The translations under genes were made by a program, and so were the position numbers. Positions 19,127-28,823 of a DNA stretch of 64,000 nucleotides are shown here, piece by piece. Source of the stretch: an uncultured Thermanaerothrix sp. Its GTDB lineage: Bacteria > Chloroflexota > Anaerolineae > Anaerolineales > Anaerolineaceae. Below the pieces are notes generated by a model. The model made no database searches and was not told the DNA's origin. It saw only the letters and a program-made list of their open reading frames with translations. How positions within the stretch are numbered: the first letter of the stretch is position 1; each line of letters begins with the position of its first letter. The stretch is taken from NCBI RefSeq assembly GCF_938028735.1, contig NZ_CALIMF010000007.1, forward strand, positions 1-64,000. Direction: 5' to 3'.

Positions 19127-20074
19127 ATGCTCCTCGCACAATCCTCTCCCAAGTGTTTGACCACTTAGTGCCTCGGGGGTGATTTGGCCTAGGAAATTCC
19201 AGAAAGCTTCTTGAGCGCGGCCAAGGGGATGGAGACGGTAGCGGCAAAAGAAGATCTCCTCGATTAATTCTACATCGCGGAGGCGCACAACGGCCACCTT
19301 GCCTTTTCCCACGTGATCCACTGCCGATTTGGGAACAAAACCCACACCAATTCCTTTCTCCACGGCGATCACAATGGCCTCGGAATTCCCTAGAGTGAGC
19401 ACAATGCGCAAATCATGGATATTAAGCCCTTGCTTTGCCAAGGCATTGTGGACAACCCGATAGGCCCCCGCGCTTTCTTCGCGCATGATAAGGCACTCGC
19501 GTGGCAAATCGTCCAGCGCAACTTCGCCCTGGGCTGCCCAGGGGTGATCAAGGGGGGCAATCAGGAGCACGGGTTCACGGTAGAACGGACGAAATTCGAT
19601 ATGGCGGTCGAGTTCATCAAAACTGCTTGAAAAGGCAAAATCTACCTCACCTTTGCGCAGCATTTCTAGCGCTATGGCGCGAGGGGTGACATGCACGGTG
19701 GCCTGAACGCGGGGGTGCTGGGCCATGAAGCGTCCCAGGATGAGGGGGAGCAGGTATTTGCCTGGGGTGGTGCTACAGCCAATCCTCAGATGACCAATGA
19801 TCTCCCCGCGCAGGCTGTGCATGAGTTCCTCCGCGCGTGAATGGACAAGCAAGATTTGTCGTGCCAATGGAACCAGGGCCATCCCGGCTTCGCTCAAGAC
19901 CATCTTGCGCCCCTTACGGATAAACAAGGGGACGCCCAGACGGTTCTCAAGTTGATGAATGTGCTGGGTGATTGAGGGTTGGGAAAGGCCAAGTTTCTCA
20001 GCCGCGCGGGAGAAGTTAAGGGTTTCGGCAGCGGTCAAGAAAACTTGAAGTTGATAGGGATTCAGCATTTGCAT
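19049..20074 (-). CDS. LysR-family transcriptional regulator
   Basis: MQMLNPYQLQVFLTAAETLNFSRAAEKLGLSQPSITQHIHQLENRLGVPLFIRKGRKMVLSEAG; LysR substrate-binding domain follows. Confidence 0.93.
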   Translation of the reverse strand: MQMLNPYQLQVFLTAAETLNFSRAAEKLGLSQPSITQHIHQLENRLGVPLFIRKGRKMVLSEAGMALVPLARQILLVHSRAEELMHSLRGEIIGHLRIGCSTTPGKYLLPLILGRFMAQHPRVQATVHVTPRAIALEMLRKGEVDFAFSSSFDELDRHIEFRPFYREPVLLIAPLDHPWAAQGEVALDDLPRECLIMREESAGAYRVVHNALAKQGLNIHDLRIVLTLGNSEAIVIAVEKGIGVGFVPKSAVDHVGKGKVAVVRLRDVELIEEIFFCRYRLHPLGRAQEAFWNFLGQITPEALSGQTLGRGLCEEHSAAQHEASIHPQSHAKEEEYSPQNG

Positions 20075-20464
20075 GCCTCCGTATCAGATTTTCTCTATGA
20101 TAAATTTTTTTGATTATAAACCATAATCCGTTTGGACTATTTTTGTGATTAGAGACGCTAATTTGTTTTGGAGGACATGCTTCTCAAAGCAGGGGCGAAG
20201 ATGGGAATTGATTAGAGTGGGGGTATGGATTGTGTGATGTGTTTGGGTGGTTCTGCTGTCCTTAGCGCGGGGATGGTCTCGGGAGCGTGTGTCCCTGCTG
20301 TCCCGTGAAAGCCAAGGTAATACTTATCCTCTGGTGTCCATAGCCCCATGGGTAAATAACTGTAACAACGTAGCCCATCTGGCGGTCTGAATGCCTGGGT
20401 AGCAGCCCAGTTCCCCGTTAGTAAATCCTCTTAAGAAAATACAAAAAAATACAAAGATACAGAA

Positions 20465-20498
20465 CTGATCGGGTGAGGTTATCCACTCACCCGATCAG
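20465..20498 (-). terminator. Rho-independent terminator downstream of TPR gene
   Basis: Perfect 13-bp stem CTGATCGGGTGAG / CTCACCCGATCAG, 8-nt loop; minus-strand readthrough enters a T-rich tract (TATTTTTTTGTATTTT). Confidence 0.85.
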
Positions 20499-20501
20499 TC
20501 T

Positions 20502-22889
20502 TTAAGCGGATGATCCCGGTGGGGGCAGTTCCCGCAGGAGTTTCTGTAAAGCCATTTCATAATCGGCTTTGTTGGGAGGATTAAGGGCAATGATTTCGCG
20601 AACTATGCGGATGGCCTGATGAGGTTCACCCAATTCAATATAAGCATCTGCAAGGGTGTCCAGTTCTGCTACGGCATGCTCAGTCTGTTGAATCTGTCGG
20701 TACAGATGAGCCAGGCGATAGCGTAGAAGCAATTTCTTTTGTGGATACTCCAGAATCAGATCATGCAGGAATTGCACAGCCTCATCTACACGGTTGGCGC
20801 TGATTAGGAAGTGGATGTAATTATCTATTTCGTTAAGAGCGGCTGCTTCCTGACCCAGACGGAAGTGAAGTTCAATGATGCGTTTACGCAAATCACGGTC
20901 GTCCGGCTGTAATGCTCGCATTTGCTCGTACGTGCTAACGGCTTGTCGCCAGTCGAGGCGCTGTTGGTCAATGTCCGCTATCTTTCCCAAAATGAGCAAT
21001 GCCCAGCGCCGATACTCGCGTGAGGATTGGGCAATGCGAAGGGCTTCTAAGTACGTCTGGCGGGCCTGGTCTAACTCAGCCAGGTGGTAATGTGTATCGG
21101 CCAACGCTATGTTCTCTTGAACCGCCTCATCAGTGCGCCCCTGGTTGAGCAATAATTCGATCAGTTGGTGCCGAATGGAGAGTTCCATGGGGGCCATTTG
21201 AACACTGCGCTGTAGCAGGTTTACGGCCTGACCGGTGTCACCGCGCAGGTGATACAGAGAAGCCACCAGGCGGTATTTGGTGACGGCTTCCTGGGTCATT
21301 CCCTTTTGCATCATCAGGTCGCCGATCTGAACGTGCAAGGGCAGGTAAGTCGGTGCAAAACTTAGCGCACGGAAAGCTTCTTCCATGGCCGAGTAGAGCA
21401 TATGTTGAGCAGCCAATTGCCGAACCTGCTCGAGGGCTTCGATCACCTGCGCACTGCGGGTTTGCAGCAACATCTCTGCCAGTGGCAGAAGAGGGGCATT
21501 CTCGCCCTTTTGTTGCTGTAATTGCTGACGCGCCTTTCTTAGGAAATCCTGCCAATTAGGTTGAGCAATTTGGCGCTCTATGCTCTCGCAAAGGCTCTGC
21601 AACTTTTGCGCATCTTTTTCATTGCGTTGAGCCTCGATGATGGACTCATAAGCCTGATTTAACTCCCCAACCCGTGGGGGTGGAACGGTTTGCCCATCCG
21701 CCAGGCGCAGAGCCTGCAGATAGGCTATCGCCGCCTCACTGAGATTGCCCAGGCGGGCGGCGATTCGCCCGATCAGAAGGAAAGCGGCCAGGGCAAAATC
21801 GGGGTGAGCCGCCGCGCGGTAAAGATACTGCAGGGCACGGGCCGGCTCCCGTTCGGATAGTAATAGCCCCAAGTTGAAGGAGAGGGCGGGGTGAACGAGT
21901 CCTAGTTTTTCCGCATGTTCCAGTTCCTGCAGTGCCTGAGCATCATCGCCATGGGTTTGTGATTCGATGGCTTGGTTAAGGTGGAGGAGCAAGCGCGTTC
22001 GATCAGCCTGACTCGTAGGCAAGAGCGTTCCCGTTCCGCGGGCCAGGGCGCTCAGTCCCCGGCGGGAAGAGGGAGAAGAGGGACTAACAGCATGTTCGGC
22101 CTGATCGAAAAGCAGGGTGGCCAGTTGAATCAACGCCTGCTGGCGTGCCTCAATAATGGGATCCAGGGCCTGGCGATCTTGATCGCCGGTCTCGGTTTTT
22201 AAAATCTCAGCCAGGCGCACCGGGCCGGTACCGCCACGTGGTCGGGTGGGTTTGGGCAGAGGTGTACCATTGCGCAAGGCTTGCAGAGCCTGTGTGGCTT
22301 CGGCACTTCCAGGAAGGAGTTCTAAAGCGTGCTGGACAGTCTGAATGGCCTTGGAAACCTGGTTATTCTGCTGTAACAGGCTAGCTACAGCTAGATAGGC
22401 TTCCACAGCCTCACTTCTGCGCCCCAAACGTTCATAGATGAGCGCCAGGCGGCTGTGAGCGGTTAGGTTTTCAGGTTGCAAGCTCAGAACGCGAGTAAGG
22501 CTGGCAATTGTCTTCTCAACATCGCGGTTCTTCAGGTACAGATCGGCGGCTTGTAAACCGAACCTGACGGCGTCTTTTAGCCGCCCCAGGCGTTCGTAGA
22601 TACGGGCCATTTTCTCATGCGCCAGGGGATCCTCAGGTTGTAGAGTCGCCAGACGCTGATAGATGGAAAGAGCCTCGGTGAACCGCTGCAACTCAAACAA
22701 CGCCAACCCAAGGTTGCTAAGCGCTTGGGAATCTTCTGGAAACTCATCCAAAGCACGCCGATAATGTTGAGCGGCGAGTTCCCAGTTCTGGTCCCAGGCC
22801 GCCGAATGCCCTTCGTTCATGGCTTGCTGAAAAAGTTCGCGATTGCCGGTCACGTTCCCCTCGTTCTGTAAATCAGATAGTATCGTCAA
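20502..22889 (-). CDS. Large tetratricopeptide-repeat protein
   Basis: Repeated TPR units, e.g. AWDQNWELAAQHYRRALDEFPEDSQALSNLGLALFELQRFTEALSIYQRLATLQPEDPLAHEKMARIYERLGRLKDAVRFG. Confidence 0.9.
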   Translation of the reverse strand: MTILSDLQNEGNVTGNRELFQQAMNEGHSAAWDQNWELAAQHYRRALDEFPEDSQALSNLGLALFELQRFTEALSIYQRLATLQPEDPLAHEKMARIYERLGRLKDAVRFGLQAADLYLKNRDVEKTIASLTRVLSLQPENLTAHSRLALIYERLGRRSEAVEAYLAVASLLQQNNQVSKAIQTVQHALELLPGSAEATQALQALRNGTPLPKPTRPRGGTGPVRLAEILKTETGDQDRQALDPIIEARQQALIQLATLLFDQAEHAVSPSSPSSRRGLSALARGTGTLLPTSQADRTRLLLHLNQAIESQTHGDDAQALQELEHAEKLGLVHPALSFNLGLLLSEREPARALQYLYRAAAHPDFALAAFLLIGRIAARLGNLSEAAIAYLQALRLADGQTVPPPRVGELNQAYESIIEAQRNEKDAQKLQSLCESIERQIAQPNWQDFLRKARQQLQQQKGENAPLLPLAEMLLQTRSAQVIEALEQVRQLAAQHMLYSAMEEAFRALSFAPTYLPLHVQIGDLMMQKGMTQEAVTKYRLVASLYHLRGDTGQAVNLLQRSVQMAPMELSIRHQLIELLLNQGRTDEAVQENIALADTHYHLAELDQARQTYLEALRIAQSSREYRRWALLILGKIADIDQQRLDWRQAVSTYEQMRALQPDDRDLRKRIIELHFRLGQEAAALNEIDNYIHFLISANRVDEAVQFLHDLILEYPQKKLLLRYRLAHLYRQIQQTEHAVAELDTLADAYIELGEPHQAIRIVREIIALNPPNKADYEMALQKLLRELPPPGSSA

Positions 22890-25653
22890 AAGGGTTCATC
22901 TCACCCCAATTCAACCCCCAGCGGGCCTCGGTGAGGAGAGGTACAACCAGTTGATAGGCATTTTCCATCACGTTCTTCACTACGCGCGCCGTGTTCTCCT
23001 TCTCTTCCTCGGGACACTCCAATACCAGTTCATCGTGCACCTGTAGTAGTAAGCGGGCGGAAAGCCCGGCTGTCTCTAGGGCTGTTGGTAGTCGCACCAT
23101 GGCAATTTTCATGATATCCGCTGCTGTACCTTGGATAGGGGCATTGATGGCTTCACGTTCTTCACGTTGACGAACAGCGGGGCTGGGGGGATTCTTGAGG
23201 TTGGGGAAGTAACGTCGGCGTCCCAATAAGGTCTCCACATATCCCTGACGGGTCGCCATGGCACGGGTATTCTCAATATAGTCCTTGACGCGAGGGAACT
23301 GGTGGAAGTAAGCCCGTACAAAATTCTCTGCTTCGGCTAAGGTCAGGTCGGTGGTACGGGTAAGCCCATATGGGCTCATGCCGTAGATCAGGCCGAAGTT
23401 GATGGCTTTAGCGTGTCGGCGTTGTTCTTTGGTAACTTGGTCAAGGGGGACCCCGTAAATTGCCGCAGCCGTAGCGGCGTGAATGTCCTGTCCCGCCAGG
23501 AAAGCATTGATCATAGCCTCGTCACCTGAGATATGGGCTACGATGCGCAGTTCGATTTGAGAATAATCTACCGAAATAAGCACCATTCCAGGTGTAGCGA
23601 TAAAGGCGCGCCGTACTAAACGTCCCGTTTCGGTGCGTGCAGGGATATTCTGCAGGTTAGGGTCTGAAGAAGCGAGGCGCCCGGTAACCGAGCCGGTTTG
23701 GTTGAACGAGGTATGCACTCGCCCGGTCTTAGGATTGACCTGCTTAGGTAATGCCTCTACATAAGTGGATTTGAGTTTAGAGAGTTCCCGGTACTCCAAG
23801 ATCATCTCAATCACGGGGTGCGCAGAACGCATTTCTTCAAGGACCTCGGCTGAAGTGGAGTAGTGTCCACTGCTGGTGCGCTTGCGCCGATCTGGTGGTT
23901 CTAGTCGGAGGGTTTCGAAGAGGGCTTTGGATAGTTGCTGAGTTGAGTTGAGATTAAAGGGATACCCTATCACCTCAAAAATCTGGGCTTCAATTTCGGC
24001 CAGCCGCTGGGTTAATTCGCGCGACATTTGGCGCAGGAAAGGTATGTCCAGTGCAATACCGGCCTGCTCCATACGAGCCAGGACTGGCACCAGCGGCATT
24101 TCTACCTCGTTGAACAAGCGTAGGGCGTTAACTTCTCTTAAGCGCTCTTCAAGAAGGGGTTTCAGACGCAGACAAATCTCTGCATCAGCGGCTGCGTACG
24201 CGGCCACCGTTTCAATCGGTACTTCAGCCATGGAACGCTGTTTTTTGCCTTTACCAATAAGTTCCTCAATGTGGGTCATTTGGACGCCCAAGTAGGTTTC
24301 AGCCAGTCCCTTGAGGTTGAGGTTGTAGCCTTCAGGATTAAGCAGCCAGGCGGCAATCATGGTATCGAAACTGAGGGGAGAAACCCAAACTCCGTGTTCT
24401 GCCAGGGCCAGCAAATCGTACTTAAGGTTATGACCAACCTTGCGTCGTTGGGGATGGTTCAGGTAAGGCTGTAGGCGTTCGCGCACCAGCGCCCAGGGCA
24501 GTTGTGCCTCGCCGGTGGTATGTCCAATGGGGATGTAATACCCTTCACCCGGTTCAATGGCCAACGAGATCCCCACCAGTTCGGCTCGAAGAGGATCCAG
24601 ACTGGTTGTTTCGGTATCTAGCGCAAACTCGTCCGCACGATCCAGACGCTCACAAAGCTCGTCTAACGCTGGGGAAGTGCTCACAATGTGGTAACGGGTT
24701 TCGGGTGGGTTGGGAATGCCCACACGGGCGAGTGGCAACCCGAAAAGAGGAAGTTGGGTCGTTGCTGGGGGTGATTTCTGTTGCAGGGCTTTGAGGCGCG
24801 GGATCAAACTACGGAATTCTAGTTCCTGGAAAAAGCGTTCTATTGCAGCAAAGTCGAGGTTAGAAGTGCGTGCCTGTTCCAAGTCAAGGGTGATCGGGAC
24901 ATCGGTACGAATGCGTGCTAGATCACGGCTAAGGTAAGCCGAATCACGCCCTTTTTCTAGCAATGTGCGCAAGCGAGGAGGGAGTTCATCCAAATGCGCG
25001 TAGATCTCATCCAGAGTGGGGTACTGAGTCAGCAAAGAAACGGCAGTTTTTTCACCAATTCCTGGCACGCCGGGGATGTTGTCTGACGTATCACCCACTA
25101 GCGCCTTGTAGTCCACAATTTGCCAGGGATAGATGCCCAGTAGGGCTACCACGTCTTGAGGGCCGTAGTCTTTGGCTTCAGAGAGTTTGTTGCCGGCCAG
25201 ATTCACGATCACACGCTCGTTGACCAATTGTAGCAAATCGCGATCCCCGGTGAGGATTTTGACTCCCAGTCCATTTTCAACGGCCTGGTGAGCGATGCTG
25301 CCCAGAACATCATCGGCTTCGTAGCCCTCTTTTTCCAAAATTGGCAAACCAAAGGCTTCGACCATCTCGTGTAGACGATCAATTTGAGGGCGCAAATCGT
25401 CGGGCATTTTGGCCCGGGTAGCTTTGTAATCTGCAAACAAGTCATTACGGAAAGTTCGCCCGGTATCAAATGCAACCGCTAAGAATTCGGGCTGCTCTTG
25501 ATCCAGCAGACGCAATAACACACTGGTAAAACCATAGATTCCTGTAGTGATCTCACCTTTGGTGGTCATCAGGTGCTGACCGCTTTTGAGGATAGCGAAG
25601 TAGGTGCGGTAAGCCAGGGCATGACCATCAATCAAATATAACGTTGGGGGCAT
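22873..25653 (-). CDS. polA: DNA polymerase I
   Basis: 5'-nuclease LYLIDGHALAYRTYFAI; 3'-5' exo FALDTETTSLDP; polymerase VSVDYSQIELRIVAHISGD, RRHAKAINFGLIYGMSPYGL, LLLQVHDELVLECP. Confidence 0.97.
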   Translation of the reverse strand: MPPTLYLIDGHALAYRTYFAILKSGQHLMTTKGEITTGIYGFTSVLLRLLDQEQPEFLAVAFDTGRTFRNDLFADYKATRAKMPDDLRPQIDRLHEMVEAFGLPILEKEGYEADDVLGSIAHQAVENGLGVKILTGDRDLLQLVNERVIVNLAGNKLSEAKDYGPQDVVALLGIYPWQIVDYKALVGDTSDNIPGVPGIGEKTAVSLLTQYPTLDEIYAHLDELPPRLRTLLEKGRDSAYLSRDLARIRTDVPITLDLEQARTSNLDFAAIERFFQELEFRSLIPRLKALQQKSPPATTQLPLFGLPLARVGIPNPPETRYHIVSTSPALDELCERLDRADEFALDTETTSLDPLRAELVGISLAIEPGEGYYIPIGHTTGEAQLPWALVRERLQPYLNHPQRRKVGHNLKYDLLALAEHGVWVSPLSFDTMIAAWLLNPEGYNLNLKGLAETYLGVQMTHIEELIGKGKKQRSMAEVPIETVAAYAAADAEICLRLKPLLEERLREVNALRLFNEVEMPLVPVLARMEQAGIALDIPFLRQMSRELTQRLAEIEAQIFEVIGYPFNLNSTQQLSKALFETLRLEPPDRRKRTSSGHYSTSAEVLEEMRSAHPVIEMILEYRELSKLKSTYVEALPKQVNPKTGRVHTSFNQTGSVTGRLASSDPNLQNIPARTETGRLVRRAFIATPGMVLISVDYSQIELRIVAHISGDEAMINAFLAGQDIHAATAAAIYGVPLDQVTKEQRRHAKAINFGLIYGMSPYGLTRTTDLTLAEAENFVRAYFHQFPRVKDYIENTRAMATRQGYVETLLGRRRYFPNLKNPPSPAVRQREEREAINAPIQGTAADIMKIAMVRLPTALETAGLSARLLLQVHDELVLECPEEEKENTARVVKNVMENAYQLVVPLLTEARWGLNWGEMNPFDDTI

Positions 25654-25665
25654 GGGAGATTGACC

Positions 25666-27444
25666 TCAGGAAGCGGGGCGATTTTGAGCTATCAGGGCTT
25701 CAATTTCTGCATTGCTTGGAGGAGTCTCGTTGGCAATCGCCAGATGCGCTGGTGCCCAAAAGGAGTCGGGTGCCAGATCAGCCAGCGCCTCAGGCACCCG
25801 ATGAAAGAGCCGCCAGGCGCTATGATGCCGCACAATGTGAACCATGTGGCGCGGGGTGATGGAGGAAGGGATAGCCATCGTCCATAGGAGGTAATTCGAG
25901 GTGACTACCAAACGCTTGAGCGTCCATCCCTGGCGCTGGCACCAATGCGGCATCCAGCGTGTCAATTCCATGGTTGCCTTGGGGTTCTGCAGGGCTTCTG
26001 GGAGCGTAGTGACCAGTACAGCCGTGTAGGTTAGGTAGAGAGGGGCCTCTATAGCAGGCCGATTGAGGGCAGCCGGGGATAGCGGTTGGGTGTCCTCTAC
26101 GCTGAGGGGTGGTGTAGGGGCTTCAAGATCTACGGACGGTTCGGCAGGAAACCCCCCGGTAGCCGCGGCCAAAGCCTCAAAAAAGTCGGGCGGCGGCTCA
26201 AAGGCGCCCTCGTGGACTTCTCCAAGGGGTTGAATATCCATTTCACCAGGTTCGAGTGTCCAGATGGCAGACCGGGTAGTTTCTTCCTCGGCTTGGCCGG
26301 CTTCGGTGACTAAGCGATCCTCATGGGCTGGGGGCTCTAATGAGGGCTCTTCAGGGGCAAACGTTATTTCAGGCAGCCAGTCTGCTTGTAAGCCTAGCGT
26401 TTCCTCGCGGGCAGATCGCTCTGGAGTGGGGGGTGGGGCCTCAGCCAACCATTGCTCCAACAGGCTCAGATCCGGCAGGGATATCTCCTCTTCTTCTCTC
26501 TCCTCGGGTGTAGCCCAGCCTTCTGACTCCATCATCCAGCTCAGGGATTCATCCTCAGGGGTTGAGCGTTCGCCCTCAGTGATGATCTCATCAGCGGGGC
26601 TGGTGAGAGGAGGAGCGGATGCCTCGGCAAGCAAGAGTTCTGAGGTTAGCCAAGGAGAGGCCTCAAGGGCTTCCGCTAACGACCGTCCTTGTTGCCGTGC
26701 CTGACTCAAAGGTATGGAGGTGGCAAAGAATAGCAATAATAGTGTCTGTGGGGTAAGCGGGCGAGCGTAGAGCAGGAGCGGTTCTCCCTGACCCAATGGT
26801 GTCACATACCGCAGCCATTCACCGTCTTTCAAGAGGCGTTGCCAGCGCTGCTCCATCCAGGATTCCAGGTGCTTTCGAAGAGATGTTCCAAGGGTACCCG
26901 TGTGGACAAGCAAGCGCCCAGCGCTATAAATCCAAGCGGCCTGCGCACTGCTCTGTCCCATGAAAGCATCCAGGTGCTGGCGGAGCGCTTCCAATGCTTG
27001 GGGCATTTGAGGCGGGGGCGGGAGGATTTTCTCACCTCGACAGAGAGTCTCCACGGCGAGTAGTAAATCGGGCAGGTAGAAGGGTTTGGAAAGGTAAGCC
27101 CAGGCAACAATAGTGGAGGCTTCTGGGTGGTATGGGTCATTCTCCGGCGGGAAGAGCAGGATGGGTAGGTGGGGAAACTGGCGCGATATGGTTTCCAGGC
27201 CTTCACGCAGGAGGGTATCGCCCGCAGGGAGGTCTGCAATGAGCAGATCAACGGGTTCCTGGGCAATGCGGTCAAAGATCTCCGCTGGAGAAGCACACAG
27301 GGTGACCCGGTAATGACCGGTTTCCTCCAGGCCTAGACGTAGCCATTCGGCGAATTGGGTTTGAGGGCTGAAAACCAGAAGGCTCTTTACATCATTTAGC
27401 ACATTTTTAAGTCTATCACGCCTGATAAGGCTGAGCAAGCGCAA
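25666..27444 (-). CDS. Receiver-like protein with long acidic/Pro-rich linker and C-terminal IS200/Y1-transposase-like domain lacking catalytic residues
   Basis: N-term VKSLLVFSPQTQFAEWLRLGLEETGHYRVTLCASPAEIFDRIAQEPVDLLIADLP...SKPFYLPDLLLAVETL (receiver-like); C-term YLTYTAVLVTTLPEAL...GWTLKRLVVTSNYLLWTMAIPSSITPRHMVHIVRHHSAWRLFHRVPEALADLAPDSFWAPAHLAIANETPPSNAEIEALIAQNR. Confidence 0.65.
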   Translation of the reverse strand: MRLLSLIRRDRLKNVLNDVKSLLVFSPQTQFAEWLRLGLEETGHYRVTLCASPAEIFDRIAQEPVDLLIADLPAGDTLLREGLETISRQFPHLPILLFPPENDPYHPEASTIVAWAYLSKPFYLPDLLLAVETLCRGEKILPPPPQMPQALEALRQHLDAFMGQSSAQAAWIYSAGRLLVHTGTLGTSLRKHLESWMEQRWQRLLKDGEWLRYVTPLGQGEPLLLYARPLTPQTLLLLFFATSIPLSQARQQGRSLAEALEASPWLTSELLLAEASAPPLTSPADEIITEGERSTPEDESLSWMMESEGWATPEEREEEEISLPDLSLLEQWLAEAPPPTPERSAREETLGLQADWLPEITFAPEEPSLEPPAHEDRLVTEAGQAEEETTRSAIWTLEPGEMDIQPLGEVHEGAFEPPPDFFEALAAATGGFPAEPSVDLEAPTPPLSVEDTQPLSPAALNRPAIEAPLYLTYTAVLVTTLPEALQNPKATMELTRWMPHWCQRQGWTLKRLVVTSNYLLWTMAIPSSITPRHMVHIVRHHSAWRLFHRVPEALADLAPDSFWAPAHLAIANETPPSNAEIEALIAQNRPAS

Positions 27445-27539
27445 TGGTGGCGAAGTTCGCTTGGAGTCTTGGCAACCCCTGGCGGATATGGGATAATTCA
27501 GGGCTGGCTCGGTATTCTCCGAATGTGAGGGAAAACGGC

Positions 27540-28823
27540 GTGAGGTTCAAAAAAGTTTGCGTTTTGGGTTTAGGCTATATTGGCCTGCCTACCGCCAGCA
27601 CGCTAGCCACCCATGGTCTGCAGGTCGTGGGGGTAGATGTCAATCCACAGATTGTGCATGGTTTACAAAACGGCAGGCTTCACCTTTATGAACCTGGATT
27701 GCGCACGTTGGTTCAGGCGGCTTTGCGTTCGGGCAATCTGGTGGTACGTAGCGAGCCAGAAACCGCAGATGCATTTATCATTGCTGTGCAGACCCCCTTT
27801 CTAGAGGATAAACGGGCAGATTTACGATATGTGCGGGCTGCCAGTGAAGCCATTGTCCCTCATTTAAGGACGGGAAACCTGGTTATCCTTGAGTCCACTT
27901 CCCCACCCCTGACGACCCTCCAGGTGGTTGCCCCCATTCTTGAGCGTTCAGGTTTACGAGCCGGGCAGGATTTCCACTTGGTTTATTCGCCGGAACGTGT
28001 CTTGCCGGGGCAGATTCTGCGCGAATTAATTGAGAATGCGCGTGTGGTTGGGGGGATTGATCGCGCCTCAGCCGAAGCAGCTCGTGACCTGTACGCCACT
28101 TTCGTACGAGGCGAGATTGTACTGACCGACTGCACCACTGCTGAGATGGTCAAGTTAATGGAGAATACCTTCCGCGATGTCAACATTGCACTAGCAAATG
28201 AATTTGCCCGGTTGGCAGATCGTCTGGGTATTGACGTGTGGGAGGCTATTGCACTGGCCAATCGCCATCCTCGGGTCAACATCTTGCGCCCAGGTCCTGG
28301 GGTGGGTGGACATTGCATTAGTGTGGATCCTTGGTTTCTGGTCGAGGCAGCCCCAGACCTGACCCGCTTGATCCGTTCCGCCCGTGAAGTCAATGACTCA
28401 CAGCCTGATTTTGTGGTGGAATGGGTGGAGCGCAATCTGGGACGCTTGGAGGGGCGGCGCCTGGCCGTTTTGGGCCTGGCCTATAAGCCCGATGTGGATG
28501 ATTTGCGCGAAAGTCCGGCCATTGAAGTAGTTCATCGGCTGGTCCATGCTGGGGCGCATGTGCGTGCCTACGAGCCCTTCAAACCCGAGGCTCAAATATC
28601 GGGTGTGCCAACTGTACCCACACTGCCAGAGGCGTTGGAGAAGGCCGAGGCATTGGTGTTGCTGGTAGGCCATACCAGCCTGCGCGAGATTAACCCCTAC
28701 GAGATTCAGACACTGACTCCGGCCCGCCTGGCTTTCGATGCCGTAAACGGTTGGGATAAGACAGCTTGGCAAGCGGCTGGTTTTCGAGTTCTGCGATTGG
28801 GGGATGGGCGCGAGGATGCCTGA
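27540..28823 (+). CDS. wecC: UDP-N-acetyl-D-mannosamine dehydrogenase-type nucleotide-sugar dehydrogenase
   Basis: VCVLGLGYIGLPTASTLATHGLQVVGVDVNP, VILESTSPP, YSPERVLPGQILRELIENARVVGG, AEMVKLMENTFRDVNIALANEFA, PGPGVGGHCISVDPWFLV; likely GTG start 27540 rather than 27444. Confidence 0.9.
   Translation: MRFKKVCVLGLGYIGLPTASTLATHGLQVVGVDVNPQIVHGLQNGRLHLYEPGLRTLVQAALRSGNLVVRSEPETADAFIIAVQTPFLEDKRADLRYVRAASEAIVPHLRTGNLVILESTSPPLTTLQVVAPILERSGLRAGQDFHLVYSPERVLPGQILRELIENARVVGGIDRASAEAARDLYATFVRGEIVLTDCTTAEMVKLMENTFRDVNIALANEFARLADRLGIDVWEAIALANRHPRVNILRPGPGVGGHCISVDPWFLVEAAPDLTRLIRSAREVNDSQPDFVVEWVERNLGRLEGRRLAVLGLAYKPDVDDLRESPAIEVVHRLVHAGAHVRAYEPFKPEAQISGVPTVPTLPEALEKAEALVLLVGHTSLREINPYEIQTLTPARLAFDAVNGWDKTAWQAAGFRVLRLGDGREDA

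Noticed and set aside
24580-24640. Possible loss of the PolA 3'-5' exonuclease, common in some thermophile PolI
   Set aside because: DxE motif FALDTETTSLDP is intact.
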